This document shows, piece after piece, positions 54,569 to 63,291 of a stretch of DNA of 64,000 nt. Where the stretch lies: contig NZ_CANMIR010000004.1 in NCBI RefSeq assembly GCF_947498015.1, positions 124,001-188,000 of the forward strand, given 5' to 3'. Under the pieces are notes generated by a model. It did no database searches. It was not told the DNA's origin and saw only the letters and a list, made by a program, of their open reading frames with translations. Numbering within the stretch: the stretch's first letter is position 1; each line of letters begins with the position of its first letter. A program made the translations under genes and the position numbers. This DNA is from an uncultured Neptuniibacter sp. Its GTDB lineage: Bacteria; Pseudomonadota; Gammaproteobacteria; Pseudomonadales; Balneatricaceae.

Positions 54569-55276
54569 TTAAAACCAAGCCCTAATTCCAATTACAAATT
54601 TAGCATCACTGGTGTCTTCACCTTCCTCTCGTGCATAATCGGCGGTTTTACCGAATTTTTTCTCCCAATGAATGCCAATATAGGGGGCAAATTCCCGTTT
54701 CACTTCGTAACGAAGGCGAAGGCCTGCTTCAATGTTTGAGAGGCCGGAGCCAATCTCTCGCTCCTCATCATTTTTACCATGAATGTTCAGCTCAATTTCA
54801 GGCGATAGTACCCATTGCTGAGTAAGCATCATTTCATACTCGGATTCTAATCGCAGAGCAGTTTGGCCATCTTCACCAATAAACAGACTTGCATCAGTTT
54901 CAAAATAGTAGGGAGCTACACCTTGCAAGGCAATGACGGCCCAGTCCTGGGTCGGCTTGGGGTGGAAATCATGCCTTATGCCAAATTGAATGTCCCAATA
55001 GGGATCTATAGCTTTGCTATACAGCAATTGTAACTCGGCTTTCTCTGTTTCCCCGTCTGCTCGTTCACCTTCGGTTTTAAAAACAAATTTATCAAGATCG
55101 TATCCGGCCCAGCCCTGTACTTCCCAAGCAAATGGTTTGCCTGAGCTGGCATCCCTTTTTTCTAACTGATCAATTGTGATCATGGTTAAAAATGGGTCAT
55201 CTTTGCCTCCGGCCTCTGCCTGGAACGGAAGGGCGAACATGGCTAAAACTAGTGTTTTCTTAACAGTATTATTCAT
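54569..55276 (-). CDS. copB: Copper resistance outer-membrane protein CopB/PcoB
   Basis: 235 aa with a signal peptide (VLAMFALPFQAEAG). The outer-membrane barrel belongs to the CopB family: FAWEVQGWAGYDLDKFVFKTEGE and the terminal VIGIRAWF. It lacks the Met-rich N-terminal domain of pseudomonad CopB. The start at 55276 (NNTVKK) was chosen because it opens the signal peptide. Directly follows copA. Confidence 0.92.
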   Translation of the reverse strand: MNNTVKKTLVLAMFALPFQAEAGGKDDPFLTMITIDQLEKRDASSGKPFAWEVQGWAGYDLDKFVFKTEGERADGETEKAELQLLYSKAIDPYWDIQFGIRHDFHPKPTQDWAVIALQGVAPYYFETDASLFIGEDGQTALRLESEYEMMLTQQWVLSPEIELNIHGKNDEEREIGSGLSNIEAGLRLRYEVKREFAPYIGIHWEKKFGKTADYAREEGEDTSDAKFVIGIRAWF

Positions 55277-55289
55277 CTCACTCTCCCTC

Positions 55290-57173
55290 TTAACTAACGT
55301 GTACTTCGCGGAACATGCCAAGCATGTGATAGATCAAGTGGCAGTGGTATGCCCATTTACCTTTAGCATCTGCAGTTACTCGGTAACTGATTTTAGCTCC
55401 TGGTTGTACAACGACAGTGTGTTTACGGGGGATGTACCGGTCATCACCTGTTTCGAGGTCACTCCACATGCCATGTAGATGCATAGGATGGTTCATCATG
55501 GTGTCGTTAACAAAATTGATGCGTACTCGTTCTCCGTATTTCAGCTGAATAGGATCAGCATCACTGTACTTAACTCCATTGATTGACCACATGTAACGAC
55601 TCATGTTACCTGTAAGGTGCAGATCAATTTCACGAGTTGGGTCACGCGGATCAGGTGTTGGGTTGAGGTTTTTCAGGTCTGCGTAAGTCAAAACGCGTCG
55701 TCCGTTGTTTCTTAAACCTACCCCAGGGTCATCTAATCGGTATTGCGGATTATCGGCCCGCATATCCACATGAGGACCATACTCGGTGTCTGCATGCTTA
55801 ATTCCCTGGCTACTATTGGAATGCATGGAGTGGTCCATGTTCCCAGAATTTGCCATGTTATGCTGCGAGTGATCCATTTGCCCCGAGCTGTTCATGTTGT
55901 GCTGGGAGTGGTCCATTTTTCCAGAGTTATGCATATTGTGCTGCGAGTGATCCATTTGCCCTGAGCTATTCATGTTGTGTTGGGAGTGGTCCATCTGGGA
56001 AGAGTTACCCATGTTGTGCATGCTGTGGTCCATGCCCATACCCATATCGGTGTGGGTTAGTAGTGGTACTGGATCAAGAGCAGGAACTTCACCAGTTAAA
56101 GCGTAATCTGGTGTGAGCGTACCTCTGGCATAGCCTGATCGATCAATGGCTTGTGCAAATACTGTGTAAGCCATGTCATGCTCAGGTTCTACAATCACAT
56201 CATAGGTTTCAGCGACACCAATTCTGAATTCGTCAACAGAAACGGGTTGAACATATTGACCATCCGCTGCAACAACTGTCATCTTCAGACCGGGGATGCG
56301 AACGTCAAAGAATGTCATTGCTGCACTGTTAATGAAGCGCAGTAATACTTTTTCACCTTTTTTAAATAATCCCTTCCAACCCTCTGCAGGTGTAATACCG
56401 TTCATCAGAAAGCTATAGGTATAGCCGGTCACATCCGAGATATCTGTTTGGCTCATGCGCATGACATTCCACATCTCACGCTCCTGAAATGTCGCTTCAA
56501 CACCTTTTTCCTTAATATCGCGCCAAGTATCATTGAGTGTTCGCTCGTTGAAGTTGTAATAGTGACTCATCTTCTTGAGCTTGGCATAGACGTCATTTGG
56601 ATCTTCATCAGTCCAATCCGATAGCATAACGACATAATCGCGATCATAGGTATACGGTGGTGGTTCTTTGGGTTCAATTACGATGGCTCCATAAAGACCC
56701 GTTTGTTCCTGAAACCCTGAATGGCTGTGATACCAGTAGGTGCCAGACTGCGTGACTTTAAACTGGTAGTTATAGGATTCGCCGGGTTTGATTCCAGCAA
56801 AGGATAAGCCGGGTACACCATCCATTTCCGGAGGGAGAATCAATCCATGCCAATGAATTGAACTGTCTTCAGCTAAAGTATTGGTAACACGTAGCGTTAC
56901 AGTTTCACCCTCTTTGAAGCGCAGCACAGGGGCGGGTAAGGAACCGTTAACGGTTGTAGCAAAACGTGGAGCACCTGTGAAATTAACCGCTTGCTTACCT
57001 ATTGTGAGCTCAAAGTTATTGCCCCTCAGTTCAGGGGTGCCGGTTTGTGAGGCAGCGGCAAATAAAGATTGGGATTTAAAGCCGAATCCCGCCAAAACTC
57101 CACCCATTGCTAAGCCGGTAACAAAGCGGCGTCTGCTGGAGTTTATATGTTTTGGTAGTGATTGTTTTTTCAT
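55290..57173 (-). CDS. copA: Multicopper oxidase CopA/PcoA, periplasmic
   Basis: 627 aa with a Tat signal (SSRRRFVTG at about 12-20). Copper ligands: IHWHGLILPPEMDGVPG, WYHSHSGFQEQTGLYG, HPMHLHGMW and the T1 site HCHLIYHMLGMF. A Met/His-rich insert of six 13-residue repeats (MDHSQHNMNSSGQ type) lies near residues 380-458. It oxidises Cu(I) and binds many coppers in the periplasm. Start context is good; it leads copAB on the minus strand. Confidence 0.96.
   Translation of the reverse strand: MKKQSLPKHINSSRRRFVTGLAMGGVLAGFGFKSQSLFAAASQTGTPELRGNNFELTIGKQAVNFTGAPRFATTVNGSLPAPVLRFKEGETVTLRVTNTLAEDSSIHWHGLILPPEMDGVPGLSFAGIKPGESYNYQFKVTQSGTYWYHSHSGFQEQTGLYGAIVIEPKEPPPYTYDRDYVVMLSDWTDEDPNDVYAKLKKMSHYYNFNERTLNDTWRDIKEKGVEATFQEREMWNVMRMSQTDISDVTGYTYSFLMNGITPAEGWKGLFKKGEKVLLRFINSAAMTFFDVRIPGLKMTVVAADGQYVQPVSVDEFRIGVAETYDVIVEPEHDMAYTVFAQAIDRSGYARGTLTPDYALTGEVPALDPVPLLTHTDMGMGMDHSMHNMGNSSQMDHSQHNMNSSGQMDHSQHNMHNSGKMDHSQHNMNSSGQMDHSQHNMANSGNMDHSMHSNSSQGIKHADTEYGPHVDMRADNPQYRLDDPGVGLRNNGRRVLTYADLKNLNPTPDPRDPTREIDLHLTGNMSRYMWSINGVKYSDADPIQLKYGERVRINFVNDTMMNHPMHLHGMWSDLETGDDRYIPRKHTVVVQPGAKISYRVTADAKGKWAYHCHLIYHMLGMFREVHVS
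55800..56033 (-). repeat. Six 39-bp coding repeats in copA (MDHSxHNM motif)
   Basis: MDH codons recur at 56033, 55994, 55955, 55916, 55877 and 55838, exactly 39 bp apart, each unit coding for 13 residues of the type MDHSQHNMNSSGQ. This array can change copy number by slippage or recombination. Confidence 0.9.
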
Positions 57174-57183
57174 AGGGTTCCCC

Positions 57184-57690
57184 TTATTGACTCTTACCGA
57201 CGTTTATTTTTGTAATCATTCCTGCCTCGTAATGCCCGGGTAAGGTGCATGCGGCTAAGAAGTCACCAACGGAAGTAAATTTCCATATCAGAGTTTTTGT
57301 CTCGCCTGGTTTTAAAGATAGTGTGTTGTTGTCGGAATGCTTCATATCAGGCATATCCCTCATTTCTTGGCGGTGCATCTCGATCTGTTCACGTGTGCCA
57401 AGAACAAATTCGTGGGGAAGTTGCCCGGTATTTGTTACGACAAACTCAATGGTTTGCCCTGCCTTAAGCTCGATGCTGCTCAGGCTGAAATTCATTTGAT
57501 CGCTGGCGTTAATCGATAGGGTTTTGGTGATTTCAGAGTATTTGCCAGGTTGCCCAATACTCATGTGATGCTTATTCATCATCTCGTTGTGGTGTTGCAT
57601 TCCATGGGCATTGTGCTCTTTTCCCCCTGCGATAACTTCCGGGGTAATAAAAACTATTGATAGTAGTGTTGTGGTAATTAACTTTTTCAT
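57184..57690 (-). CDS. Periplasmic cupredoxin-domain copper protein (CopI-like)
   Basis: 168 aa with a signal peptide, a Met/His-rich linker (HNAHGMQHHNEMMNKHHMS) and a cupredoxin domain with ligands GQLPHEFVLG (His) and CTLPGHYEAGM (Cys, His, Met). It is the likely copper carrier or chaperone for CopA, whose gene is 10 bp downstream. Confidence 0.88.
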   Translation of the reverse strand: MKKLITTTLLSIVFITPEVIAGGKEHNAHGMQHHNEMMNKHHMSIGQPGKYSEITKTLSINASDQMNFSLSSIELKAGQTIEFVVTNTGQLPHEFVLGTREQIEMHRQEMRDMPDMKHSDNNTLSLKPGETKTLIWKFTSVGDFLAACTLPGHYEAGMITKINVGKSQ

Positions 57691-57786
57691 GTGAACCTCT
57701 ACTTAAAAAGGAACTGGTCGGCCGCGTATAAAAATTGTGACAGTAGCGGAGGGTGAAACCCGACCAGTTCAGTACTCCATTTCAGC

Positions 57787-58131
57787 TTACGCCGAGTTAA
57801 CTTGTTGATTTGGAGTGAAGGGAAAGCGAGGGGGTTTCTTTTCACGTAGATAGAGATGGAACTGATAGAGGTCATCAATATCATCCTGGGGTGAAGCAGC
57901 GATAAATTCCGCTGAAACACTCTGTGGTGGAGAGATTGCTGAAATTGAAGGGGGACAGTGGCCAAAATCGGAATTGGGTAGATTGCTTTCAGATATCCCG
58001 AGGCACTCAGCAGCTGTGGCATGGTGAGAGGGTGCCGTATCTGGATGATTATTAGCGAAAGATAGACTATTCCAGGAAACTAGAGCAGCTATCAAAATAT
58101 AATGCCAGTTTTTAGGAATGAGATATTTCAT
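57787..58131 (-). CDS. Small secreted copper-island protein, uncharacterised
   Basis: 114 aa from ATG 58131, with a signal peptide (YILIAALVSWNSLSFA). Two Cys (AECLG and GHCPP) and a His-rich start are visible. The C-terminal YQFHLYLREKKPPRFPF resembles small proteins with a terminal Pro-rich motif near copper genes. Function unknown. Confidence 0.6.
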   Translation of the reverse strand: MKYLIPKNWHYILIAALVSWNSLSFANNHPDTAPSHHATAAECLGISESNLPNSDFGHCPPSISAISPPQSVSAEFIAASPQDDIDDLYQFHLYLREKKPPRFPFTPNQQVNSA

Positions 58132-58159
58132 TTTTCTCGCCGTTGCTTCCGTTTCAGTA

Positions 58160-58471
58160 CTATTTCGGTGGTTTGTTACAGCAATGGGGTTTGTGGTTGA
58201 AATTGTCCCTGACATTTACATCAGAATATTGGTACCAACTACGTTTCCATTTGCTAAGTAGGTCGGATTTCAATTCAAAATGGTTGTTAGTGATTACCTG
58301 TTCAATCCCTTTCCACTGAATTTGTGCTGCATCGTATGAAACCTCTAACCAATCTTCAGCTATGAGTAACCCGATTACTCCATCAAGGTTGGATAACTCT
58401 TTTGTCAGTTTCTCACTGTCTCCTACACGTGAGAATTTAATGCTTCGAGTCTCTTCTGTAGCTTCGGACAT
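58160..58471 (-). CDS. HMA-fold-like copper-island protein, paralogue of the 39858 gene
   Basis: 103 aa. N-terminal strand-helix-strand layout without CxxC; the tail YQYSDVNVRDNFNHKPHCC matches the 39858-40199 protein. AAGGGAA upstream. Probably first gene of the leftward operon that runs through the cupredoxin and copAB under the CueR-type promoter just upstream. Confidence 0.75.
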   Translation of the reverse strand: MSEATEETRSIKFSRVGDSEKLTKELSNLDGVIGLLIAEDWLEVSYDAAQIQWKGIEQVITNNHFELKSDLLSKWKRSWYQYSDVNVRDNFNHKPHCCNKPPK

Positions 58472-58498
58472 GGTTGTATTTCCCTTACGATTTAGTTC

Positions 58499-58529
58499 AG
58501 CTTAAGCCTTCCAGTTAGAGTAAGGTCAA
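58499..58529 (-). promoter_or_regulatory. CueR-type promoter for the leftward copper operon
   Basis: Minus strand TTGACC (58529-58524), a 19-bp spacer containing CTTACTCTAACTGGAAGG, and TAAGCT (58504-58499). The dyad is less perfect than the other two CueR-type sites. Confidence 0.75.
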
Positions 58530-58605
58530 GAAAAGCGGTAAAAAATAAAAAACTATTTTTAGACTCTATTGTCACAGTGGGTAGTGTGGAGCTATATTAA
58601 AAGGC

Positions 58606-58944
58606 ATGAACATGAAACGGTTTTTCACCATCTTTGCACTTTTAATGACGTTGTTTGGAACAACTCAGATGAGTGTGGCTGCAGCTTTGCCAATGGAGCA
58701 TATGTCTTCTGATATGCACTCTATGGTAGAGATGGGAGGTGATATGCATTCAGCCGTTGATTGTGCTGATCAGCCAGGGTGCGAGTTACAGAGTTCATGT
58801 GGAGGACATCTTTGTTCTGCCATTTCCAGTGTTACATCATTGGACATAGCTTATCCACCCTTTACCAAGCCTATTTATAAGGCGACTTTGATGTCGCTGT
58901 ATCTCACCCAGAAAGATAGACCCCCTCAAGTCCTGATGAGCTAA
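58606..58944 (+). CDS. Secreted Met/His/Cys-rich protein (CopL-like)
   Basis: 112 aa with a signal peptide (FFTIFALLMTLFGTTQMSVA) and a mature part with MEHMSSDMHSMVEMGGDMHS and a Cys cluster (CADQPGCELQSSCGGHLC). It resembles small DUF2946/CopL-type copper proteins by composition only. Confidence 0.62.
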   Translation: MNMKRFFTIFALLMTLFGTTQMSVAAALPMEHMSSDMHSMVEMGGDMHSAVDCADQPGCELQSSCGGHLCSAISSVTSLDIAYPPFTKPIYKATLMSLYLTQKDRPPQVLMS

Positions 58945-59034
58945 TCATCAGGAGCGTAATGCTTCCTGCTTATCCAAAGTAATACCCATCAGCTCTAGGC
59001 GTGGGTGCATTTAACTTATGCAGGGAATATCAGA

Positions 59035-59445
59035 ATGAATATCTCACAAGCAGCAAAGTTTACTGGCCTGACCAGTAAGACAATCCGTTTTTACGAAGAA
59101 AAGGGGATCATCCCTAAGGCTCGCCGGTCCGATAACGGTTATCGCTTTTACACAGAGGACCAGTTAGAAACACTGGGATTTATAAAGCGGGCCAGAGGGC
59201 TGGGCTTCTCCCTTGATGAATGCAAGCAGCTTTTGGATCTTCAGCATGATCCTGACCGTGCATCCGCTGAGGTGAAAGAGAAAGTGCAGCATAACCTAGA
59301 GCGTGTACAGAGTCAGATTAAGCACCTCGAAGATATCAAGCTAGCTTTGATTAAAATGTCAAAATCATGTCCGGGTAATGCGGATCATGATTGCCCAATT
59401 TTAGAAGAATTGTGTACTGAGGGTCACGGAGAGGTTTTACAGTAA
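59035..59445 (+). CDS. cueR: Copper-responsive MerR-family activator CueR
   Basis: 136 aa from ATG 59035. The DNA-binding part is MNISQAAKFTGLTSKTIRFYEEKGIIP. The C-terminal metal loop is SCPGNADHDCP, with the two cysteines spaced as in E. coli CueR, so Cu+/Ag+ sensing is likely. It presumably activates the three CueR-type promoters at 36160, 40816 and 58529. Its stop overlaps the next start by 1 bp. Confidence 0.93.
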   Translation: MNISQAAKFTGLTSKTIRFYEEKGIIPKARRSDNGYRFYTEDQLETLGFIKRARGLGFSLDECKQLLDLQHDPDRASAEVKEKVQHNLERVQSQIKHLEDIKLALIKMSKSCPGNADHDCPILEELCTEGHGEVLQ

Positions 59446-59936
59446 TGAATGAAGTAACTGCAAGCATTAAAAAAATTGCCGTTGTGCTTTTCTTAGCTAT
59501 TTCCCTACCTGCTTATGCTGGCGATCCCTACTGGTTGGAAGGGCGAGACGATACTAAATATGAAATTGATGTATACCGCAGCGAAAGCTGTGGTTGTTGC
59601 AAAACCTGGATAACGCACCTGAAGGAACATAATTTTGTTGTCAGGGACCATGTGCTTTCTGATGTGACCCCATTGAAAGAGCAACTGGGAGTGCCAAAAC
59701 AGGGGTATTCATGTCATACGGCTAAGATCAACGGCAAGGTTATCGAAGGGCATGTACCTGCACAGGATATTAAAAAGGTTCTATCTAATGCAGATATAAA
59801 GCTTCTAACGGTACCCGGGATGGTATCAGGAAGTCCAGGCATGGATATGCCGGGGGCTCCAAAACATGATTTCAAAGTTTACTCCGTCGATTCTAAGGGC
59901 GAGGTAGGAGTGTTCTCAGAATACGCTAACTATTAA
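59445..59936 (+). CDS. copG: CopG-like DUF411 metal-binding protein
   Basis: 163 aa. Signal peptide, then ESCGCCKTWITHLKEHNF and QGYSCHTAKINGKVIEGHVPA, the DUF411 signature with CxCC and a CH motif that binds copper. A C-terminal Met-rich tail (PGMVSGSPGMDMPG) extends the usual length. Translationally coupled to cueR. Confidence 0.9.
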   Translation: MNEVTASIKKIAVVLFLAISLPAYAGDPYWLEGRDDTKYEIDVYRSESCGCCKTWITHLKEHNFVVRDHVLSDVTPLKEQLGVPKQGYSCHTAKINGKVIEGHVPAQDIKKVLSNADIKLLTVPGMVSGSPGMDMPGAPKHDFKVYSVDSKGEVGVFSEYANY

Positions 59937-59950
59937 GTGGGAGGCTAATC

Positions 59951-60169
59951 ATGTGGCATGCAGATGGAATGTTTTCATCAGGATGGCATGGGTTCGGGAT
60001 GATAATTTGGTTATTGATTATCGCTGTGGTGATTGTGTTAATCGTAAAAGCCTTGTCCGGAAGGGATGAGGCTTCATCAACAGCCATTGATATTCTTGAT
60101 GAGCGTTATGCCAAAGGTGAAATTTCTGAAGAAGAGTATTTGAAGATGAAGGCAGAATTAGATAGATGA
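59951..60169 (+). CDS. Small SHOCT-domain membrane protein
   Basis: 72 aa. The N-terminal WHADGMFSSGWHGFGM segment has His and Met, then one membrane helix (about 18-34) and a C-terminal SHOCT motif (ILDERYAKGEISEEEYLKMK). Such proteins recur in copper operons. Overlaps the next gene by 4 bp. Confidence 0.8.
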   Translation: MWHADGMFSSGWHGFGMIIWLLIIAVVIVLIVKALSGRDEASSTAIDILDERYAKGEISEEEYLKMKAELDR

Positions 60170-60591
60170 TTATACGAACAGGAATTGTTCTGGCTCTGGT
60201 GACTGGGCTTTCAGGCTGTTTTGAATCTGAACCTAAGGTTGAAGGCCGCTGGTATACCCAATCTCAAGTAGATCTTGGTGAGACTGTATTTCAGAATAAT
60301 TGTGCAACCTGTCATGGTGCAGGAGCACAGGGAACTAAAGAATGGAGAAAGCCTCTGCCTAATGGGAAATACCCACCACCACCCCTGAATGGTTCGGCTC
60401 ATGCGTGGCATCACCCGTTGAAAGGTCTGAAAACTTCTGTGCAAGAAGGTGGAGCTAAATTTGGTGGAACAATGCCTGGGTTTGGTGATGTACTCAGCGA
60501 CAAAGAGCAGGACGCAGCTATTGCCTATTTCCAGAATAAGTGGACCCCAGAAATTTATCAGATGTGGTTGGATCGAGGAGGGCTTCAATAA
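60166..60591 (+). CDS. Lipoprotein monohaem cytochrome c
   Basis: 141 aa. Lipobox LSGC (Cys near residue 18), haem motif CATCH (near 44) and distal Met in GTMPGFGDVLSD. It is a periplasmic electron carrier closing the copper island, coupled to the SHOCT gene. Only about 190 bp separate it from the convergent tnsD-like gene. Confidence 0.88.
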   Translation: MIIRTGIVLALVTGLSGCFESEPKVEGRWYTQSQVDLGETVFQNNCATCHGAGAQGTKEWRKPLPNGKYPPPPLNGSAHAWHHPLKGLKTSVQEGGAKFGGTMPGFGDVLSDKEQDAAIAYFQNKWTPEIYQMWLDRGGLQ

Positions 60592-60783
60592 GTTGAGGAG
60601 ATATAAAATTTATCATCCCACTTGCTGATTGGGATATCAGCTACTGGCACTTAACAGAAGTGGCAGGTTGCACTGAATTACTCGGTTTAAGGTATCTTAA
60701 ACTGAGTAATTTCATCCCTCGACTTTCCCGTATCTGCGGACACTCAGTTGGTTAATGCCATTTGCTCCTCATAGGCTACATGG

Positions 60784-62289
60784 CTATATTTCCCTAGTTT
60801 TTTTCCTTCTTGATTTGAGATGCATGGCGGTTGGCGGCCTTTTAGCTCTTGGGATCTCAGGAGGAAGGTTTCCATATAGCCACTTTTTATCATGCTTAAA
60901 AAGCCAAGTGTAAGAACTAGGAATTGCTTTCTTAATCTCATTTCTGCAATAAGTTGGATTGGCAGCCAATGTGTTAGTTAGAGTAGATCTGTGCTTTCGA
61001 ACTGAGTTAAAGAATCGTATTTTATGTCTAAGAGGGATAAGCTCAGGGTGAGATCTAAGAATCAGCTCAATAGCCCCAATTGATACTCGAAATTTTTTCG
61101 CTAAAGATCGAGTTGAAGCTCCGATCATCAGCTTTCTTATAATTGCCCTTCGTTCGACTTCATAAATTTTTTTCGGTCGAATAGCTATGTCGATGTCCTT
61201 GCTTTCAGCTAAACATCTAACTGTGGTTACAGACAGGCCTGATTCCTCTGCAGCAGAGGTAAGGCTTTTTCCTTTTCTAAGAGCATTGTGAGCTACTCGT
61301 TTCTTATCTCTTAGAGGATCGATAGCCATTGTTAGAGTATATTCACGTTGCGATTCTAATTGCGGCTGTTGGCTAAAGGCTCCTATAAAGTTTGACCATG
61401 ACCCCGAAAGAAAACCTATTAGAAGTAGATGTTTCATTGGATGGTGGTGCGCACTTTCGGAATGAAATAGACACTCAGGAAATCTGCTTTCTTTACCAAG
61501 TGGATTAAGCCGTTCAAAAGACTGCCTACTAAACAAGCCCCCCCAATATTTTGACAGCGCTTTCTTTAAAGCTTGTTCTCTAATGCGTCCAGCTTCTGTC
61601 AGTAGGTTCTTTTTTTCCAGCAGATAAAGGTAAGTTTGGTATAGCTGTTTATGTTCTAGAGCGTGGGAACTAGCAAAGCAATCTGTGGCGAGAACCGCAT
61701 AGAGATACTCAGCTGAATTCAAAGAAACTGGCACTGAGTGGTATATCTCTTTAGGTGATATAAGTTTATTCCTGCATTTATTCGTTTCGATGAGCCTTAC
61801 AGCATGCTTTGGGCAACAAGAAATCCCCGGTAACTGATGGATACAGTGCCAATATGGGATGCCATATTCTTCTTTATCTTCTTCCATACATGATGGGCAA
61901 GATTTGAAGTTCGGATCTGAAATATCCAACCTATTAGCTAGTAGTGATAGTTCAGCTATAGCCTTTGAACTTTGACCTTGCTCTAGAGTACCTAATAATT
62001 GTTGGTATTCGCTGGATGATAAAAAAGGCTCAAAAAATGGAATGATGCTATGAGATCGAACAAATTCAATAAACGACAAACCACACGCTTTACTCAGCTC
62101 TGGCATGATTGATAAGAAATCAGACGAGACTTGCATAGAGTGCCTGCCAAATAGCAAATCAAGCGTTGAACATATTGAGAACATTCCTGACCGCTCATAG
62201 AAGCGATTGACCAGCGAGTAGGCGGTTTCGTCTGGTAGAGGTGATGGGAAAAAGGTTAATCGTGAGTTACTTGCATTACTTTTTCCCAT
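60784..62289 (-). CDS. tnsD: TnsD-like target-selection protein (TniQ family, long form)
   Basis: 501 aa, close to the 508 aa of Tn7 TnsD. The N-terminal TniQ domain opens FFPSPLPDETAYSLVNRFYERSG, and the zinc finger is CPSC (131-134) with CPKH (159-162) around the GIPYWHCIHQLPGI signature. The C-terminal half has HTH-like segments and ends with SYTWLFKHDKKWL, matching a TnsD motif (YxWLYRHDxxWL). It should bind a chromosomal attachment site and recruit TnsC. AGGAG precedes the start. Confidence 0.88.
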   Translation of the reverse strand: MGKSNASNSRLTFFPSPLPDETAYSLVNRFYERSGMFSICSTLDLLFGRHSMQVSSDFLSIMPELSKACGLSFIEFVRSHSIIPFFEPFLSSSEYQQLLGTLEQGQSSKAIAELSLLANRLDISDPNFKSCPSCMEEDKEEYGIPYWHCIHQLPGISCCPKHAVRLIETNKCRNKLISPKEIYHSVPVSLNSAEYLYAVLATDCFASSHALEHKQLYQTYLYLLEKKNLLTEAGRIREQALKKALSKYWGGLFSRQSFERLNPLGKESRFPECLFHSESAHHHPMKHLLLIGFLSGSWSNFIGAFSQQPQLESQREYTLTMAIDPLRDKKRVAHNALRKGKSLTSAAEESGLSVTTVRCLAESKDIDIAIRPKKIYEVERRAIIRKLMIGASTRSLAKKFRVSIGAIELILRSHPELIPLRHKIRFFNSVRKHRSTLTNTLAANPTYCRNEIKKAIPSSYTWLFKHDKKWLYGNLPPEIPRAKRPPTAMHLKSRRKKTREI

Positions 62290-62298
62290 GATAATCTC

Positions 62299-63291
62299 CT
62301 ACTGGATAAGGTAGCTATCCAGAGTTCTGTTCTTTGATAGAATAATCCAACTAATGATCAGCCAGCTCAGTGGGTGGACGAAACTGGATGTGTCGTAAAG
62401 TAGTTTCAGATCAAGTGGAGAAATGTTGTCTCCAGCTTTAAATGAACCGCGCTCTTCCGTTTGGAAAAACCAGTTAATGACATCTAACGGAAGCTCGTCC
62501 CTAATCATTTTCCTTGCGATGCTTGTACGCTTAATACCTGCAGCAGTTTTCGTTTTTGGGTCTATACCAAGTGCTTCAAAAAGATCTTTCCTCAATAGCT
62601 GAACATCTAACTCAGACCCTGATTGCAGTTGCCTTGAAATCTCAGTTACCCAGTCAATGATGGGATGATTGGGAGTACTCTCATAGTTATCAAACGGGGT
62701 ATGGCAGACAGGGCACCGATTCTCAGGAAACAGCCGTACTGATTTTTCTCTTATATCTGTCACTTGTGAACCACAGGAATTACATGCGCCTCGGAGTTGT
62801 GATTCAGGGTGATGTTGGCAATGCGATATTCCTGGTAACTGATGCTCTACATGCCAATAGCTGAAGCCATATGTGTCATAGTCTTGCTGAGCACATTCGA
62901 GGCACCATCTCCATTGTTTTGTCTGCCTATAACGGACCAGCTTTAACGGATGGAGGTTTTGTTTGTGGTTATAAATAGTGGACCAGTTTTCTCTACTTGG
63001 GATCTCCCTATGATCTCCTGGGATAAAAGAGCGGAAGTAATGCCATAAGCTATGGTTTCTCAATATTACATCTTGAGTGGTTCCATGGTATTGAGAACAA
63101 ACAGACGCGTATAAAGGGCGGAGTACATGCCCGCTACAGAATTCAGAACCATCTGATTTAGGATCATTCAAGAAATCTCGCCAATGATTAACAGTACCTA
63201 GTTTGATTCCTCTACAAACGGCACTTAGGAGATGTTCATTAGGCATAAGTACAGGCATGAAACTTATGCGTTGTGCTTTTGTAGCCATCAT
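62299..63291 (-). CDS. tniQ: TniQ-family protein (short form)
   Basis: 330 aa. Starts RISFMPVLMPNEHLLSAVCR; zinc fingers WCLEC (130-133) with HCQHH (158-161), then CNSC (170-173) and CPVC (193-196). It shares the YGFSYWHVEHQLPGI signature with the downstream TnsD-like protein but lacks the long C-terminal DNA-binding half. Overlaps tnsC by 4 bp. As a second TniQ it may bind an alternative targeting partner or bridge TnsD to TnsC. Confidence 0.85.
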   Translation of the reverse strand: MMATKAQRISFMPVLMPNEHLLSAVCRGIKLGTVNHWRDFLNDPKSDGSEFCSGHVLRPLYASVCSQYHGTTQDVILRNHSLWHYFRSFIPGDHREIPSRENWSTIYNHKQNLHPLKLVRYRQTKQWRWCLECAQQDYDTYGFSYWHVEHQLPGISHCQHHPESQLRGACNSCGSQVTDIREKSVRLFPENRCPVCHTPFDNYESTPNHPIIDWVTEISRQLQSGSELDVQLLRKDLFEALGIDPKTKTAAGIKRTSIARKMIRDELPLDVINWFFQTEERGSFKAGDNISPLDLKLLYDTSSFVHPLSWLIISWIILSKNRTLDSYLIQ

